A stretch of DNA of 64,000 nucleotides from Armigeres subalbatus (GCF_024139115.2 NC_085140.1:437123260-437187259); one strand, 5' to 3'; positions 1-12,438 are shown, counted from the first letter of the stretch. Numbers and translations: made by a program. Notes: generated by a model from the sequence alone, not told the origin.

Positions 1-2077
1 CCTCCAAAGCGATGTTGAATAGCAGACACGAAAGACCATCACCTTGCCGTAACCCTCTACGGGTTTCGAAGGGACTCGAGAATGCCCCTGAAACTCGAAC
101 TACGCACATCACCCGATCCATCGTCGCCTTGATCAACCGTATCAGTTTATCCGGAAATCCGTTTTCGTGCATTAGCTGCCATAGCTGGTCCCGATCGATT
201 GTATCATATGCGGCTTTGAAGTCGATAAATAGATGATGTGTGGGCACGTTGTATTCGCGGCATTTCTGCAATACCTGACGTATGGCGAACACCTGGTCTG
301 TGGTAGAGCGTTCACCCATAAATCCCGCCTGGTACTGCCCCACGAACTCTCTTGCAATTGGTGTTAGTCGACAGCATAAAAATTGGGAGAGTACCTTGTA
401 GGCGGCGTTCAGCAATGTGATTGCGCGGTAGTTGCTACAATCCAGCTTATCGCCCTTTTTGTAGATGGGACACACGACACCTTCCATCCACTCCTGTGGC
501 AGAACCTCATCCTCCCAAACCTTGGTAATCACCCAGTGCAGCGCTTTAGCCAGTGCTTCACCACCGTGTTTAAACAGCTCTCCTGGTAGTTTGTCAGCTC
601 CAGGGGCTTTGTTGTTTTTCAGCCGGCTGATCTCCTCCTGGATTTCCTGGAGATTCGGAGCCGGAAGTCGCATGTCTTGCGCGCGTGCTCCTAGGTTCAT
701 TACCATACCGCCACCGTTGTCTGCCATATCGCCATTCAGGTGCTCTTCGTAGTGCTGCCGCCACCTTTGGATCACCTCACGCTCGTTCGTGAGAAGGTTC
801 CCGTTAGTGTCCTTACACATATCGGGCTGTGGCACGTGGCCCTTACGTGAACGGTTCAACTTCTCATAGAACTTTCGTGCGTTATTAGCGCGGTACAGTT
901 CCTCCGTCTCTTCACGGTCTCGATCTTCCTGCTGGCGCTTTTTCCTCCGGAAAATCGAGTTTTGTCTGTTCCGCGCCCGTTTGTATCGTGCCTCGTTCGC
1001 CCTCGTGCGGTGTTGCAGCAATCTCGCCCATGCTGCATTCTTCTCCTCAACTAACTGCTCACATTCGCCGTCATACCAGTCGTTTCTCTGATCCGGAGCC
1101 ACCGTGCCTAGTGCAGCGGTTGCGGTGCTTCCAATGGCGGATCGAATATCTCTCCAGCCATCTTCAAGAGATGCTGCGCCTAGCTGCTCTTCCGTTGGGA
1201 GTGCCACTTCCAGCTGCTGCGCGTAGTCTTGGGCTAGTCTACCGTCTTGTAGCCGCCCAATGTTAAGCCGCGGCGGACGACTCCGACGCGTGTTGATCAC
1301 CGTCGAGAGTTTTGAGCGCAGACATACTGCGACGAGGTAGTGGTCGGATTCAATATTCGCATTGCGGTAAGTGCGTACGTTCGTGATGTCGGAGAAGAAT
1401 TTACCGTCGATTAGAACGTGGTCGATTTGGTTTTCCGTTACTTGATTAGGTGATTTCCATGTGGCCTTGTGGATATTCTTACGGGGGAAGAAAGTGCTTC
1501 GGACTACCATTCCGCGGGAGGCTGAAAAGTTTATGCATCGTTGGCCGTTGTCGTTCGATACGGTATGCAGACTATCCGGTCCGATGACCGGTCTATACAT
1601 TTCCTCCCTTCCTACCTGAGCGTTCATGTCACCGATGACGATTTTGACGTCCCGCAGTGGGCATCCATCGTATGTCTGCTCCAGCTGCGCATAGAACGCT
1701 TCTTTCTCGTCGTCGGATCTCCCTTCGTGTGGGCAGTGCACGTTGATGATGCTATAGTTGAAGAAACGGCCTTTTATCCTCAGCTTGCACATCCGTGCGT
1801 TTATTGGCTGCCACCCAATCACGCGTTGGCGCATCTTTCCCAGCACTATGAAGCCGGTTCCCAGCTCGTTGGTGGTGGCACAGCTTTGGTAGAAGGTAGC
1901 CGCTCGATGCCCGCTTTTCCACACTTTCTGTCCTGTCCAGCAGATTTCCTGCAGCGCTACGACATCGAAGTTGCGGGGATGTAATTCATCGTAGATTATC
2001 CTATCGCAACCTGCGAAGCCTAGCGACTTGCAGTTCCATGTTCCAAGCTTCCAATCGTGATCCTTTATTCGTCACCT
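1..2077 (-). CDS. RTE endonuclease-reverse transcriptase, partial (no stop seen)
   Basis: The protein is a fused APE-type endonuclease and reverse transcriptase of the kind that drives target-primed retrotransposition. In order I read L-G-T-W-N-C-K-S-L, A-L-Q-E-I-C-W, I-N-V-H-C-P, I-G-D-M-N-A-Q-V-G and S-D-H-Y (endonuclease), then the RT blocks V-C-P-I-Y-K-K-G-D, Y-Q-A-G-F-M-G-E, H-L-F-I-D-F-K-A-A-Y-D and R-R-G-L-R-Q-G-D-G. Both TGA codons of the 51-54 kb copy are sense here (TGG and CGA). I see no stop over about 690 codons. An in-frame TGA lies just upstream of 2077; the exact start codon is not clear. Confidence 0.8.
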
Positions 2078-2410
2078 AGGTCGTTGCCGATTGTATCGAG
2101 TCGTATTATCTTCTATGTCGTTCGTAATAGTTGTTTTTAAAGGCGGCTTATTGGGCCTGCGCAAACCTCCTGTCTCGTAGGGCCGTCGTGTCAGGGCTGT
2201 TTAGCGTCCCACCTAACACCAGGACTTGGGCTTGTGCGCTTTGAGCGGCACACGGTCGTTTTGGCGGAGCCTACTTGCGGATTCATGCAGCTTTTTATAG
2301 AGGTTTAACAGGGCCCACTGTCAAACCCCACCACATCCTAGGCAGGCGCCACAACTCGCAGATGGCCTGGGGAGGGATCGTCAAGCCCTTGGACATAGTC
2401 CCTGCTGCCC
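1..2410 (-). mobile_element. RTE-clade non-LTR retrotransposon, copy 1 (runs off the left edge)
   Basis: The minus strand carries the 5' region, endonuclease and most of the reverse transcriptase of an RTE element. It aligns base for base with the copy at 51437-54744, with only scattered differences. Both copies start at the same GGGCAGCAGGGAC motif on the minus strand, so this 5' end is probably native. The 3' end is cut off by the window edge. The element has the same orientation as NOS and lies in the intron after the W-V-W-I-V-P-P exon. Confidence 0.9.
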
Positions 2411-2512
2411 CTAAAATTGTCGTGTCGAAATTGTATATTCCAATATTTGATACAGTTTTTGTAAGGGTCTTATGTAGAACTGAATTAAAATCTGCCATCC
2501 GATGGTTGAGTG
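2411..2512. mobile_element. MITE end fragment, same family as 13352-13574
   Basis: The stretch from TTGATACAGTTTTTGTAAGG to GGTTGAGTG matches the right half of the MITE at 13352-13574, including the AAATCTGCCATCC block just inside the terminus. It ends at TA (2513-2514), as expected for a TA target. Its left half is missing where it abuts the 5' end of RTE copy 1. Confidence 0.65.
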
Positions 2513-3934
2513 TAGGAGTTGTTCTGTGAGAACAAATGTGTTTGTTATATCTGTATAATTTAGTTCTTTCAATGACAGAAATAAGACATGTATTTATAAA
2601 TTACTTCTTTATACATTTCTGTACTGAAAGACCAAAAGTCTAATTCATTATATGTCAATTTTGCTGTTGTTAATCTGTATCCACCCTCAGTTCTTTCCCC
2701 GAACAGAAAAAAAAATCCAAAGTCTAATGCAATCTCTCGGGACAGCACAAAAAGTATTCAATCAGCGCTGAATTATGACTTTTCTACCGACAGTGCTGCG
2801 ATTTCCCATTCAACCCACTCATCGTTGACCAATCCTTCAAAAAGCCAATATCATCCTTTCCAACGGGCTACACAATACCGGCTTACGTCCATATTTGAAT
2901 GAAAGAATCTCTCCGATAAGTACATTGGTGCGCGTTCTATTGAATCCCAATGATGCCTTTATCGCGTAGGGTACATACTTCTGCTGTTGAGAATGTTGCA
3001 TAAATGCATTGGTATCTGCCGGAATGCAGCTCCGTAGTTGGACCGTTCACTCTAGATATGGAAAGAGCCAGCACGGTCTAAATATTTGCTACGATGGGGA
3101 AGGATATTATTTATCCAGTAAATTGGGTCGGAGATTTATGGATGGTCAAGCTTGCGCTCATCCATCAAACGGTGGGATATCACAATAGGAGCCTCCCGTA
3201 AATAATATTCAACTGTGATGTTTTCTATATTCACTGTACAAGCCATACACTCAAGTTGATAAGTGTGTCAAATGATAAGCCAAAGTAAGTGATTAAACAT
3301 TTATAAAATTGCTACAGTAGGGATCTATTTTTCCACTTGCTCAACCAATATTTATCGATGTCGTACATCGTCACATGTGGGATTATTGTTGGATTTGTAT
3401 GTAACTGTGATTGGTAATAATTTATACTGATGGGTGTTGATTCCTGATTTTCAGAACTTACCTTGCAATTTGTTTGAAGTTGAATTTCCGTCGAGGTTTC
3501 TTGTTTTTAGATGAATCTCGTCCCTTCTTCCAAATGTGCGTTTTTAGTGCCGATTCCTGAGAAGTTGAGAAAGTATATGAGCAGTGTTAGAGCGGAGACC
3601 AGTTTTCGATATGTTATGACAGAGAATAGAAGTTCTTATCAGCATCCTTTCAAGTACTTTTCGTGGCATTTGAAAAGTTTCCCCCGGAAATTAGAACTTA
3701 TTGTTATCGATAACGGAGGAAGCAATCACCCATTTATTTCAGAACTCCAAACGGAGTGCACTATCTAGAGTAGGGTATGGAACTGGTTGTTCCTTTCTCC
3801 TTGAAACGGTTGAAATTGATTATCTCTGTCCGTCTGTCGAAAATAATAAATTTGAGACGATCCAATAAAGGAAACAAAAAAGAGGCATTCGCGAATAGAG
3901 TAACTGCTGCCTTGACGATGATGATGGTGCTAAC
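2513..3934. other. NOS intron sequence, nothing recognised
   Basis: AT-rich sequence with no coding blocks, clear terminal repeats or tRNA-like parts that I can identify. The next NOS exon was looked for here and not found. Confidence 0.5.
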
Positions 3935-4049
3935 CTGGTACTCGAACGATGGTCGAAGATAATATGACGCCATCTCCTGGTGGAAAACGGGCGTGATGGA
4001 AGAGGACATTGGCGGTACGATCCATACCCAGTCCGCAGGGCAGCCGTTT
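3935..4049 (-). CDS. NOS: NOS exon with the pterin/dimer-interface tryptophans
   Basis: After completing a split arginine, the exon reads [20 protein letters not shown] then [18 protein letters not shown]. The W-V-W-I-V-P-P motif lies at the tetrahydrobiopterin site and dimer interface of NOS. The acceptor is TTACAG at 4055-4050 and the donor GTTAGC at 3934. The exon ends in phase 0 after E-Y-Q, where the linker to the calmodulin site (usually D-P-A-W) would follow. That next exon was not found between 3934 and 2411, so it should lie beyond the left edge. Confidence 0.93.
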
Positions 4050-4169
4050 CTGTAATAACATAAGCGATGGAAATAATTATATTCGTGTAGAAAAGGGCTT
4101 AGTTGAACGATTTAAAAGCGATTTTTTCTCAGATGCTTGTAAAAAATGTTTGGATAACACACCCCCTAC

Positions 4170-4351
4170 CTCAATTTGGTTTCGTTTTCGTAGTGCTTCA
4201 TGAAGCTCTCGCTGGCCGTGTGATGGTCCACGATAGTAATATTTCGGCTCTGAAACGAGTGCAGCACTGCGATATTGATTTCCACCAGGGCCTTGTCTTT
4301 CCACAGCGAGGTTGGGTTCCGTGTGTCCAGTCCCATTTTTACTGCGATGGG
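4170..4351 (-). CDS. NOS: NOS exon ([19 protein letters not shown] block)
   Basis: The exon reads [20 protein letters not shown], then [13 protein letters not shown], then [20 protein letters not shown]. The last stretch is a highly conserved part of the oxygenase domain. The start at CCC is chosen because an in-frame TAA lies just upstream and because AAG|CCC keeps phase 0 with the previous exon. The polypyrimidine tract there is weak, so this acceptor is the less certain end. The donor GTAGGG at 4169 leaves AG of a split arginine codon. Confidence 0.9.
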
Positions 4352-4682
4352 CTTTCCCGTTTACGTTCGGATGAATGCAATATATGACGGGCGAGCGTAG
4401 ATACGTATGAAACAAACAAACAAACAAATAGCAAAAAGGTAAACGAAACTATATCCGAAAAATGGTTACGGAGAGACAACAAACCAATTCAATTCAGTGT
4501 TTATTCTGCATTGACCATGAGGGCAAAAGGGCTTGGATTTCGATTAGGACAGGAGAATGCGTGTATTAAATTGACTCGTAACTTTGATGGTTTGATAGGT
4601 TATAGTCGACAAATGTTGATCCAGCCTTTGTGATTTTTTATTTTAGGATTGGTTGCCCCACAGATTACACATAATCTCTTAC

Positions 4683-4997
4683 CTCTAGTAGATTCCTCCG
4701 GTTGATATCACACAGATTTCGACAGCCGATTTCCGTCGACATGTACCACCCACTGAAGGACGTGGCCGTGAACTGAATGCCACCGCAGTCAAACAGCATC
4801 CCAGAGACGGCCGGCACTGCGTACCAGCGAAGGCCCATTTCGGCGAACCATTTGTACTGCGGGTGGCTGAAGGGCACTTCCAGGATCAACTCCGTGGGGT
4901 AGTCAAAATAGTCCGGATCATGACCATTAGCTGAAACCACCAGCGGCATAATGTCCCACTCGGTCCGTTTGCTTTTCCATCCCAGCTTGATGCAGAA
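4683..4997 (-). CDS. NOS: NOS exon with the substrate-binding glutamate
   Basis: This 105-codon exon starts F-C-I-K-L-G-W-K, continues with WDIMPLVVSANGHDPDYF and reaches GMLFDCGGIQFTATSFSGWY then M-S-T-E-I-G-C-R-N-L-C-D. The glutamate in S-T-E-I-G contacts the arginine guanidinium in known NOS structures, and G-W-Y-M lies in the haem pocket. The acceptor is CAG at 5000-4998 and the donor GTAAGA at 4682-4677, both phase 0. The reading frame has no stop. One residue, I in C-D-I-N-R-R, differs from the more usual T. Confidence 0.95.
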
Positions 4998-5170
4998 CTG
5001 CCGAATGACGACGTTCGGCAGCGACCAGCAACAGGTTTCATTCCGAAAAGAGAACCATAAAGCAAACAGAAATTGATAGTTTAATAATCGACGTCGTCGG
5101 TTTCGGCTTGCGGGCGGAGATCCTCTCGAAAATCCCTGCTTGCAGCCGCAGTAAATTTTCAATTTCATAC

Positions 5171-5312
5171 ATCAGTGAATTCGACATTCATCGGGTCCCC
5201 GACAACTTTACCGTCTTGGCCCTTGTAGCCAGCGTAGGAGATGAGCTGCGAGTTCCAGATTCGGTAGTCGTGCGTGCCGTCCGTCCGTTGCGGAAATATC
5301 GTTATGGCCGAT
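5171..5312 (-). CDS. NOS: NOS exon ([13 protein letters not shown] block)
   Basis: This 142-nt exon completes the split arginine and reads [20 protein letters not shown] then [12 protein letters not shown], ending [10 protein letters not shown]. These are hallmark residues of the NOS oxygenase domain. The acceptor is CAG at 5315-5313. The donor is GTATGA at 5170-5165, leaving phase 0. It is followed by a short, normal-sized intron of 173 bp, in contrast to the 14.4-kb intron before it. Confidence 0.93.
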
Positions 5313-5573
5313 CTGCGAGTAACGAATGGGGGGAAATGCGGGAGGGTTCAATGCGTGAAAATTGAGTTGAGTGGTAATTTACTGCGGTGCTTTATGTTTG
5401 TGTGGGCAGAGCAGGTTGATGAGATATCCTATTTTAAGAAAATTGTTTAGCTAATATCATAATCTCGTACTAGAAAAATCAATTTATTCAAGCATTTGCA
5501 TGCTTCATATCCCACATAATGCTCAATAACCGGCCTTTCCTTTTTAATATTAAATTTCAGTTCATTTTTGGAG

Positions 5574-6018
5574 AAGAACATAAGAACATAAGAACATAAG
5601 AACATAAGAACATAAGAACATAAGAACATAAGAACATAAGAACATAAGAACATAAGAACATAAGAACATAAGAACATAAGAACATAAGAACATAAGAACA
5701 TAAGAACATAAGAACATAAGAACATAAGAACATAAGAAAATAAGAACATAAGAACATAAGAACATAAGAACATAAGAACATAAGAACATAAGAACATAAG
5801 AACATAAGAACATAAGAACATAAGAACATAAGAACATAAGAACATAAGAACATAAGAACATAAGAACATAAGAACATAAGAAAATAAGAACATAAGAACA
5901 TAAGAACATAAGAACATAAGAACATAAGAACATAAGAACATAAAAACATAACAACATAACAACATAACAACATAAGAACATAAGAAAACAAGAAAATCAG
6001 AAGAACATAAGAACATAA
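5574..6018. repeat. (AGAACATA)n microsatellite, left part
   Basis: An 8-bp unit, AGAACATA, is repeated about 50 times. A few units have changed (AAAACATA, CAACATA), mostly near the right end. The array is cut at about 6018 by a non-LTR element and resumes, degenerate, at 18639. The open minus-strand frames through it (repeated F-L-C-S-Y-V-L-M) come from the repeat and are not genes. Confidence 0.97.
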
Positions 6019-6129
6019 ATATGTGGCATTTATCTCCGACCGAACTCGCCACCAGCATTGTACTTTGCGCACTCCTCTGCAATTGAACAACTTTGAGAAC
6101 AGATTTCGAACTCCGACACACTCATCGTT

Positions 6130-7375
6130 GTGGGTGACTATAATCTACCATTGCTGATTTGGGAGGAGGATGAAGATGTCAACAGTTTGTTACCATCAAA
6201 TGCTTCCTCTGAACAAGAAATTTGTTTAGTTGAATCGATGATCGCTTCCGGACTCCACCAAATTAACGCCATATCTAATTCGAACGGACGCATACTAGAT
6301 CTAGCTTTCGTTAACGAACCAAGCGAAGTTGAGCTAATTGAGCCGCCGTTACCTCTCCTACGTATTGACGGCCACCATAAACCGTTCGTTCTTCGCATCG
6401 ATTTTGGTGGTACGGACATGCAGTTTCCCAGCTCGACACAGAATCGGATTGACAAGTTCGACTATAAACGCTGTAATTTTCTAGAGTTGAATAGTACCAT
6501 TTCAAACATCGATTGGGATGCACTGTTCCGCAACAAGGACACTGATGACACTGTATGTACTTTCTACGGACGTTTTGTATGGCATTCTGGATGCACATGT
6601 TCAAGGTAGGCGTTGCAGACGAAACTCATTCAAGCAGCCGTGGTGGTCTGCAGAGTTGCAGCACCTTCGCAAGTCTCGTAAACGTTATTTTCGAGCGCGT
6701 TTACTTGAGAACCGCGACAATTGAAGCCCATTACAATGAACGCCAGCCATCATACCGTAGCTACATTTTCCTTATGGAGACGACAGCGAAGCAAGATCCT
6801 TCCTTTTTTTTGAAGTTTGTACGTAACCAAAAGCGGTCAAGTCAATTTCCAGCTGAGATTACTTTTGACGAAAGGACGACAGATTCTCCGGATGAACTAG
6901 CCAACCTGTTTGACGATTTTTTCGAAAATGTGTACAGCTAACAGCTAACAGCTGTACAGCTAACACTCCAGTTTTCTCACCTGATAAGCTGAAAGACTGC
7001 CCAGCTTTGAATTTAAATATTCCGCTTTTCGACATTACTCACGATGACGTCTCATCCATATTGTGTAAGCTGGATGTTTCCAAGGGTCCGGGAAGTGATA
7101 GTCTTCCACCATTGTTTTTGAGAGAATGCGCCGAATCTCTGCAAATGCCGTTGACGTTGATTTTCAATAAATCGCTCCGTCATCACACTTTCCCGAACCT
7201 GTGGAAGACCGCCTCAATCTGTCCGATTTTCAAAAACGGGTCAAACCACGCTGTTGAGAGCTATCGCGGAGTTCCCATACTATGCAGCCTGGCTAAATTG
7301 TTTGAAGAAATTGTTCATAAGATCCTCTACAATGCTGCGCTACCGTTGCTTTCTGAGTTTCAACATGGTTTTGTC
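6130..7375 (+). pseudogene. Endonuclease C-terminus and RT N-terminus of the split non-LTR element
   Basis: It reads V-V-G-D-Y-N-L-P (endonuclease), then the linker motif K-Q-P-W-W-S-A-E-L, then RT blocks S-K-G-P-G-S-D-S-L-P-P, W-K-T-A-S-I-C-P-I-F-K and E-F-Q-H-G-F-V. The frame shifts near 6600 and near 6720, and a short duplication around ACAGCTAACAGCT at 6935-6965 ends one frame. The RT resumes at 17406. It is a dead copy. Confidence 0.85.
7367..7375. repeat. 9-bp target-site duplication, left copy
   Basis: GGTTTTGTC, identical to 17397-17405. Keeping one copy restores the RT frame of the host non-LTR element. Confidence 0.93.
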
Positions 7376-7392
7376 GATTGTACGATAATTCC

Positions 7393-7918
7393 TGTAGACC
7401 GGTCATCGGACCGGATAGTCTGCATACCGTATCGAACGACAACGGCCAACGATGCATAAACTTTGCAGCCTCCCGCGGAATGGTAGTCCGAAGCACTTTC
7501 TTCCCCCGCAAGAATATCCACAAGGCCACATGGAAATCACCTAATCAAGTAACGGAAAACCAAATCGACCACGTTCTAATCGACGGTAAATTCTTCTCCG
7601 ACATCACGGACGTACGCACTTACCGCAGTGCGAATATTGAATCCGACCACTACCACGTTGCAGTATGCCTGCGCTCAAAACTCACGACGGTGATCAACAC
7701 GCGTCGGAGTCGTCCGCCGCAGCTAAACATTGGGCGGCTACAAGACGGCAGGCTAGCCCAAGACTACGCGCAGCAGCTGGAAGTGGCACACCCAACGGAA
7801 GAGCAGCTAGGCGCAGCATCTCTTGAAGATGGCTGGAGAGATATTCGATCCGCCATTGGAAGCACCGCAACCGCTGCACTAGGCACGGTGGCTCCGGATC
7901 AGAGAAACGACTGGTATG
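7393..7918 (+). pseudogene. RTE endonuclease fragment
   Basis: It covers the last two thirds of the APE endonuclease: R-P-V-I-G-P-D-S-L, A-S-R-G-M-V-V-R-S-T, N-Q-I-D-H-V-L-I-D-G and S-D-H-Y-H-V-A-V. It ends at D-W-Y-D where the CR1/L2-type element is inserted. The matching continuation, E-C-E-Q-L-V-E-E, is at about 13224. Confidence 0.87.
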
Positions 7919-8263
7919 ATCCAATTCTTGTGGTGATGGTGGACATGATAGTTTGTTTGCCTCTGTGCAGTGATAAAAATATAATTATTACGTGTGAAAG
8001 TGTACTTGTGCCACGAGAAATTAGTTTCTAAAGTGTGCCTGAAGTATTTTTATATCAGGATAAGTAGGAGATATATTATCTCTGTGCCTAATTATATCTA
8101 ATTTTGTGATTTATTACCCAACACAGCATCCCGCGAAGCCGTAGTACAACCTATAGTTTCGTGCGGCAAGCTGTCGTTGTCGTTTTTTTTGCACCTTTGA
8201 TTTTTCTATCTCTGTGTATTGTGTGGTGTTTTGCATATTGGTATCCACTGCTGTGTAGCGATA

Positions 8264-9681
8264 ATGGAATGCGAAAAGTGCAAAGTGGGGATCGCTATCA
8301 ACGATTTTCCGCTGTGTTGTTGTCAGTGCGATAAGCACTTTCACGCCCGCTGTTCTCCTATCGAGAATAAGGCAGCAGCGAGGTTGATAACGGAGAACGC
8401 AAATGTGCTATTCAAGTGTTCGGACTGTCTGTCGAGTCGGTTTTGCGACGGGCAGAATGTTAAGGTGTCGGATGTTACCCGTATTGAGGAAGAGATGAAG
8501 AAAATTTCTTCTCTCTCCGATTCGATTGGTGGTATCCGAGATCACATTGCTGCCCAGATAGATAGCGCGTTGAAGCTCGGTATGGAACAATTGGCAAATA
8601 AATTGAATTGCGTTTTGGTTGAGGCTATTAGTGGCTTCCAAAATCTGTTGGTCAAGAGTTGGAAAATATGAAATGTTCATTTTTTCAATTTAATTCGAAT
8701 AAAAGTTTGGCTGCAATGAATGTAATGCATGGTACTTCAAGTCCGGCCTCAGAGCCAGGTCAGACTCCCAGACCTAAAAAGCGTAAAGTTCAGGATGATG
8801 TTAATGAAGCGTCAGAGAATTTGTTGACTGAGAATGTTAGTTTCGCGGATGTTGTAAAAAAGAAAGCTGGGAATAAAGTTAAAATTAGTAATAAAATCGC
8901 TGTTTCACAGGAAGCGAAAACTAAACGTAAGGCTCGTCCGGTTATTGTGTCCAACCAGAGTAGTGATGCTACTCGGAAATTTTTGAACGATAAATTAGAT
9001 CCAAAAACACACAAAATCAGTAACTTTAGGAACGGGAAAGACGGCTCTATTATTGCTGAGTGTGCAACAGGATACAATGTAAATGTTGTGAAAGATGGCA
9101 TTCAAAGTGATCTGGGTGAAAGCTATAATGCTGTTGTTCCCACTTCGGTGCCAAGGCTTAAAGTGATGGGCATGTGCGATAAATTATCCTCCGATGACTT
9201 CATCGAGATTTTAAAAATCAAAATGAAGACATCGCTATAAATGAAGTAAAGGTTATCAGGACGTACGAAAATCCGCGTTTCAAGTACAACAAATACAATG
9301 TTGTGATTGAAGTCGATAAGGATACTTATAGTTGCTTGCTGACCGCGAAGAAAGTGAATATAAGGTTTGATCGGTGCCTTGTAGTTCCCGGAAGTTAGTG
9401 TTCTAAGATGCTTCCAATGTGGAGAATTTGGGCACATGAGTACGGAATGCAAGAATAGTATTGCGTGTTCTAAGTGCAGTGAAGGTCACAAAACATCTGA
9501 TTGCACGTCAACTGCTTTGAAATGTATCAATTGTTTGAAAATGAATAAAGAACGTAAAATGAATCTGGACGTAAACCACGGAGCATTTAGTACTGAGTGT
9601 AAAGTTTATAAAAGGTTATTTGATCGTAAAAGAGCAGCTTACGTTTCAATGAATAGCAACCAAGTTCCAGTAGAAATGTGA
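8264..9681 (+). pseudogene. CR1/L2-type ORF1 (PHD-like and CCHC fingers), broken
   Basis: The first part reads M-E-C-E-K-C-K-V-G-I then C-C-Q-C-D-K-H-F-H-A-R-C, a PHD-like finger. A lysine-rich middle follows (R-P-K-K-R-K-V, about 8773, resembles a nuclear localisation signal). The last part has three CxxC-type knuckles: C-F-Q-C-G-E-F-G-H with T-E-C, C-S-K-C-S-E-G-H-K-T-S-D-C and C-I-N-C. The frame breaks near 8670, 9238 and 9400. ORF1 proteins of this kind bind element RNA. Confidence 0.75.
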
Positions 9682-12438
9682 ATAATTTAGATATTTTGTA
9701 TTTGAATATTGCTGGTTTGTCTACAAACTACGTTGCACTACGTAAGATTGTAGAAGATAAACGTCCACTTTTAGTATTTCTATCTGAAACTCATATTGTT
9801 AACTTAGAAGCATTTGATCAATATAGTATTCCGGGATATAGTGTTGCTGCTTGTCTATCACATTCGAGACACACCGGCGGAGTTGCTATTTATGTCAAAG
9901 AATCAGTTCAGTTCAAGCTTCAATTGAACGAAGTTTGCGATGGCAATTGGTTCTTAGGCATTGCAGTTGTACGTGGCATGAAGTTGGGTAATTACGGTAT
10001 TTTATATCACTCTCCCAGTGCTAATGACCAGCATTTTTGGAAATTTTGAAAACTGGTTAGAGTCGTTTATGGATCCTAGTAAATTAAATGTTATTGCTGG
10101 CGATTTTAATATCAATTGGTGTGACGATTCAAATTCGAATCATTTGAAGCGATTAGTTGACTTTTTAATTTAAAACAAAAAGTAAATGAGTATACGCGTA
10201 TTTCTCGGCACAGTAGAACTTTGATTGATCATGTTTACTCTAACTTTGATTCTGTCACTAGTGTTACGAATTGTGATTTAAAAGTAACCGATCATGAAAC
10301 ACTAGTCATTAGCATTACAGATGACAGTAGTAATAATAACGATTTGGTAAAACTTAAGTGCTGGAGAAAATATTCGAAACAAGCAATTACGAGCCTTATC
10401 GAAACAAACGTGGATTTTCGAGAAAATACTGGTAATTTAGATCAAAGAGCAGCTGTTATCACGAGCGTCTTAAAATCCTGTACCAATCAATTAGTTGAAC
10501 AGAAATTAGTAACTTTAAATAATTCAAACGTCTTAAACGTAAAAGAGATAAGTTGTACAAAAAATGTCGTAAAAGTAATAATGAAAATCATTGGAATAGG
10601 TACCAGGTTGCGCGGAATAAATATTCGCAATGTTTAAAGCATACTCGATGCGAATATATTCAGAGGAAAATTTATCAGCATCAAAACAACAGCAAAGAGT
10701 TATGGAAAATATTAAAATCTTTGTTAAAACCTAGTTCTTGTAAACCGCGATCCATAACTTTTAATGGCACATTAGAAGAGTCAGAAGAAGTAATTGCGTC
10801 TAAATTTAATGATTATTTTGTCGACAGTGTTTCAACCATTAACCGATCTATCGAGTTAGTGGATGAACCTGACGAAATAAAACAGCCAGTCAACAGTAAC
10901 TTAAGATTCGAAAGTTTTCACCCCATAACATTTCAAGAACTTGAAACGATTTGTTTTAATTTAGGAAAAACGGCTGGTATTGATAATGTTAATGCTAAAA
11001 TTATACAAGATTGCTTTCATGTCATCGGACACAACCTGCTGGACCTGATAAATGAATCATTGCAAACTGGGCACGTGCCGCAAGTTTGGAAGGAATCGTT
11101 AGTGATTCCAATTCAAAAGTTGCTGGAACGATTAAAGCCGAAGAGTTTCGTCCCATCAACATGTTGCACACAGTAGAGAAAATTTTAGAACTTGTTGTGA
11201 AAGGCCAGCTACTTATGTATTTAAATAGTAATAGCTTGTTAATACCGGAACAATCGGGATACCGGGAGGGTCACTCCTGCGAAACCGCTTTGAACTTGGT
11301 ATTAGCTAAATGGAAAGAAAGCATAGAGCGTAAAGATACGATTGTTGCTGTGTTCTTGGATCTGAAACGCGCTTTTGAGACAATTTCTAGGCCCTTATTG
11401 TTGAAAACTATAGAGCGCTTTGGAATTTCGGGTTCTGCATACAATTGGTTTAAAAGCTATTTGTCTGACAGAACTCAACGGACTGCTTTTAATGATTCTG
11501 TATCTCGTCCCGTGGAGAACACCCTAGGAGTGCCACAGGGAAGTGTATTGGGCCCCTTTTGTTTATTATGTACATAAATGACATGCGACGGGTTTTACGT
11601 TTTTGTGATATAAACTTATTTGCAGACGATACTGTGTTATTCATTGCAGCTAGAGACTTAGAAGATGCGATTGAACGCTTGAATGAAGATTTGCATTCTT
11701 TAAGTAGATGGTTGAAGTACAAACAGTTGAAATTGAATATTAGTAAAACAAAGTATATGATTATTTCGCGAAATCGTTCAATAGATAATGTCTCTGTGAA
11801 AATTGATGACGAGACACTTGATCGCGTACGGGAAATTAAATATCTTGGCGTGATTATTGATGATAAATTGAAATTTGACCAACACATTGACAATGTCATC
11901 AAGAAAATAGCCAAGAAGTATGGAATCCTCTGTCGACTGAAAACGAATTAAATATTGCTAGCAAAATACAGTTGTACAAATCAATCATCTCTCCTCACTT
12001 GGACTTTTGTCCTTAATTTTGGTTTTAACAAATCAGACACAAATATCGAGATTGCAGCGTTTGCAGAATAAGATTATGCGTTTGATTTTGAGATGTAGCA
12101 GATTCACTTCCTCAACTTTTTTGTTGGATACTTTACCGTGGCTCTCGGTGAAGCAAAGAATTGTGTATTTGACAATGGTGTTCATTTTTAAAGTAATTAA
12201 CGGATTGCTGCCTCGATATTTGTGTGATCGAATTGAAAGAGGAAGTGACATTCATAGATATAACACTAGAAACGCGGAAGATATAAGAACACCGTACTTT
12301 TTGCATGGAGCTTCACAAAATTCTTTGTTTTTAAAGGTATCAATTATTTCAATTCGATGCCTACACATATCAAACGATGCAACTACACTATCACAGTTTA
12401 AGAGACTTTGTGTTTCACACGTAAAAGCTGCCTTTTAA
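9678..12438 (+). pseudogene. CR1/L2-type ORF2 (endonuclease and RT), broken
   Basis: Endonuclease motifs are L-N-I-A-G-L-S-T-N, F-L-S-E-T-H-I-V, H-T-G-G-V-A-I-Y and G-D-F-N-I-N-W. RT motifs are K-T-A-G-I-D-N-V-N-A, E-E-F-R-P-I-N-M-L, Y-R-E-G-H-S-C-E-T-A, V-F-L-D-L-K-R-A-F-E, G-V-P-Q-G-S-V-L-G-P and the catalytic L-F-A-D-D-T-V-L-F (about 11618). Frameshifts lie near 10045, 10170, 10600, 11130, 11565 and 11950. A 30-codon match to its C-terminal part occurs again at 49903-49990. All catalytic motifs survive despite the shifts. Confidence 0.82.

Noticed and set aside
5570..6020. CRISPR-like array
   Set aside because: The repeat has no unique spacers and the genome is eukaryotic.
5447..6121. Long minus-strand frames of 139-224 codons (repeated F-L-C-S-Y-V-L-M)
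   Set aside because: They are translations of the (AGAACATA)n microsatellite in all three frames; an 8-bp unit without stops stays open in each.
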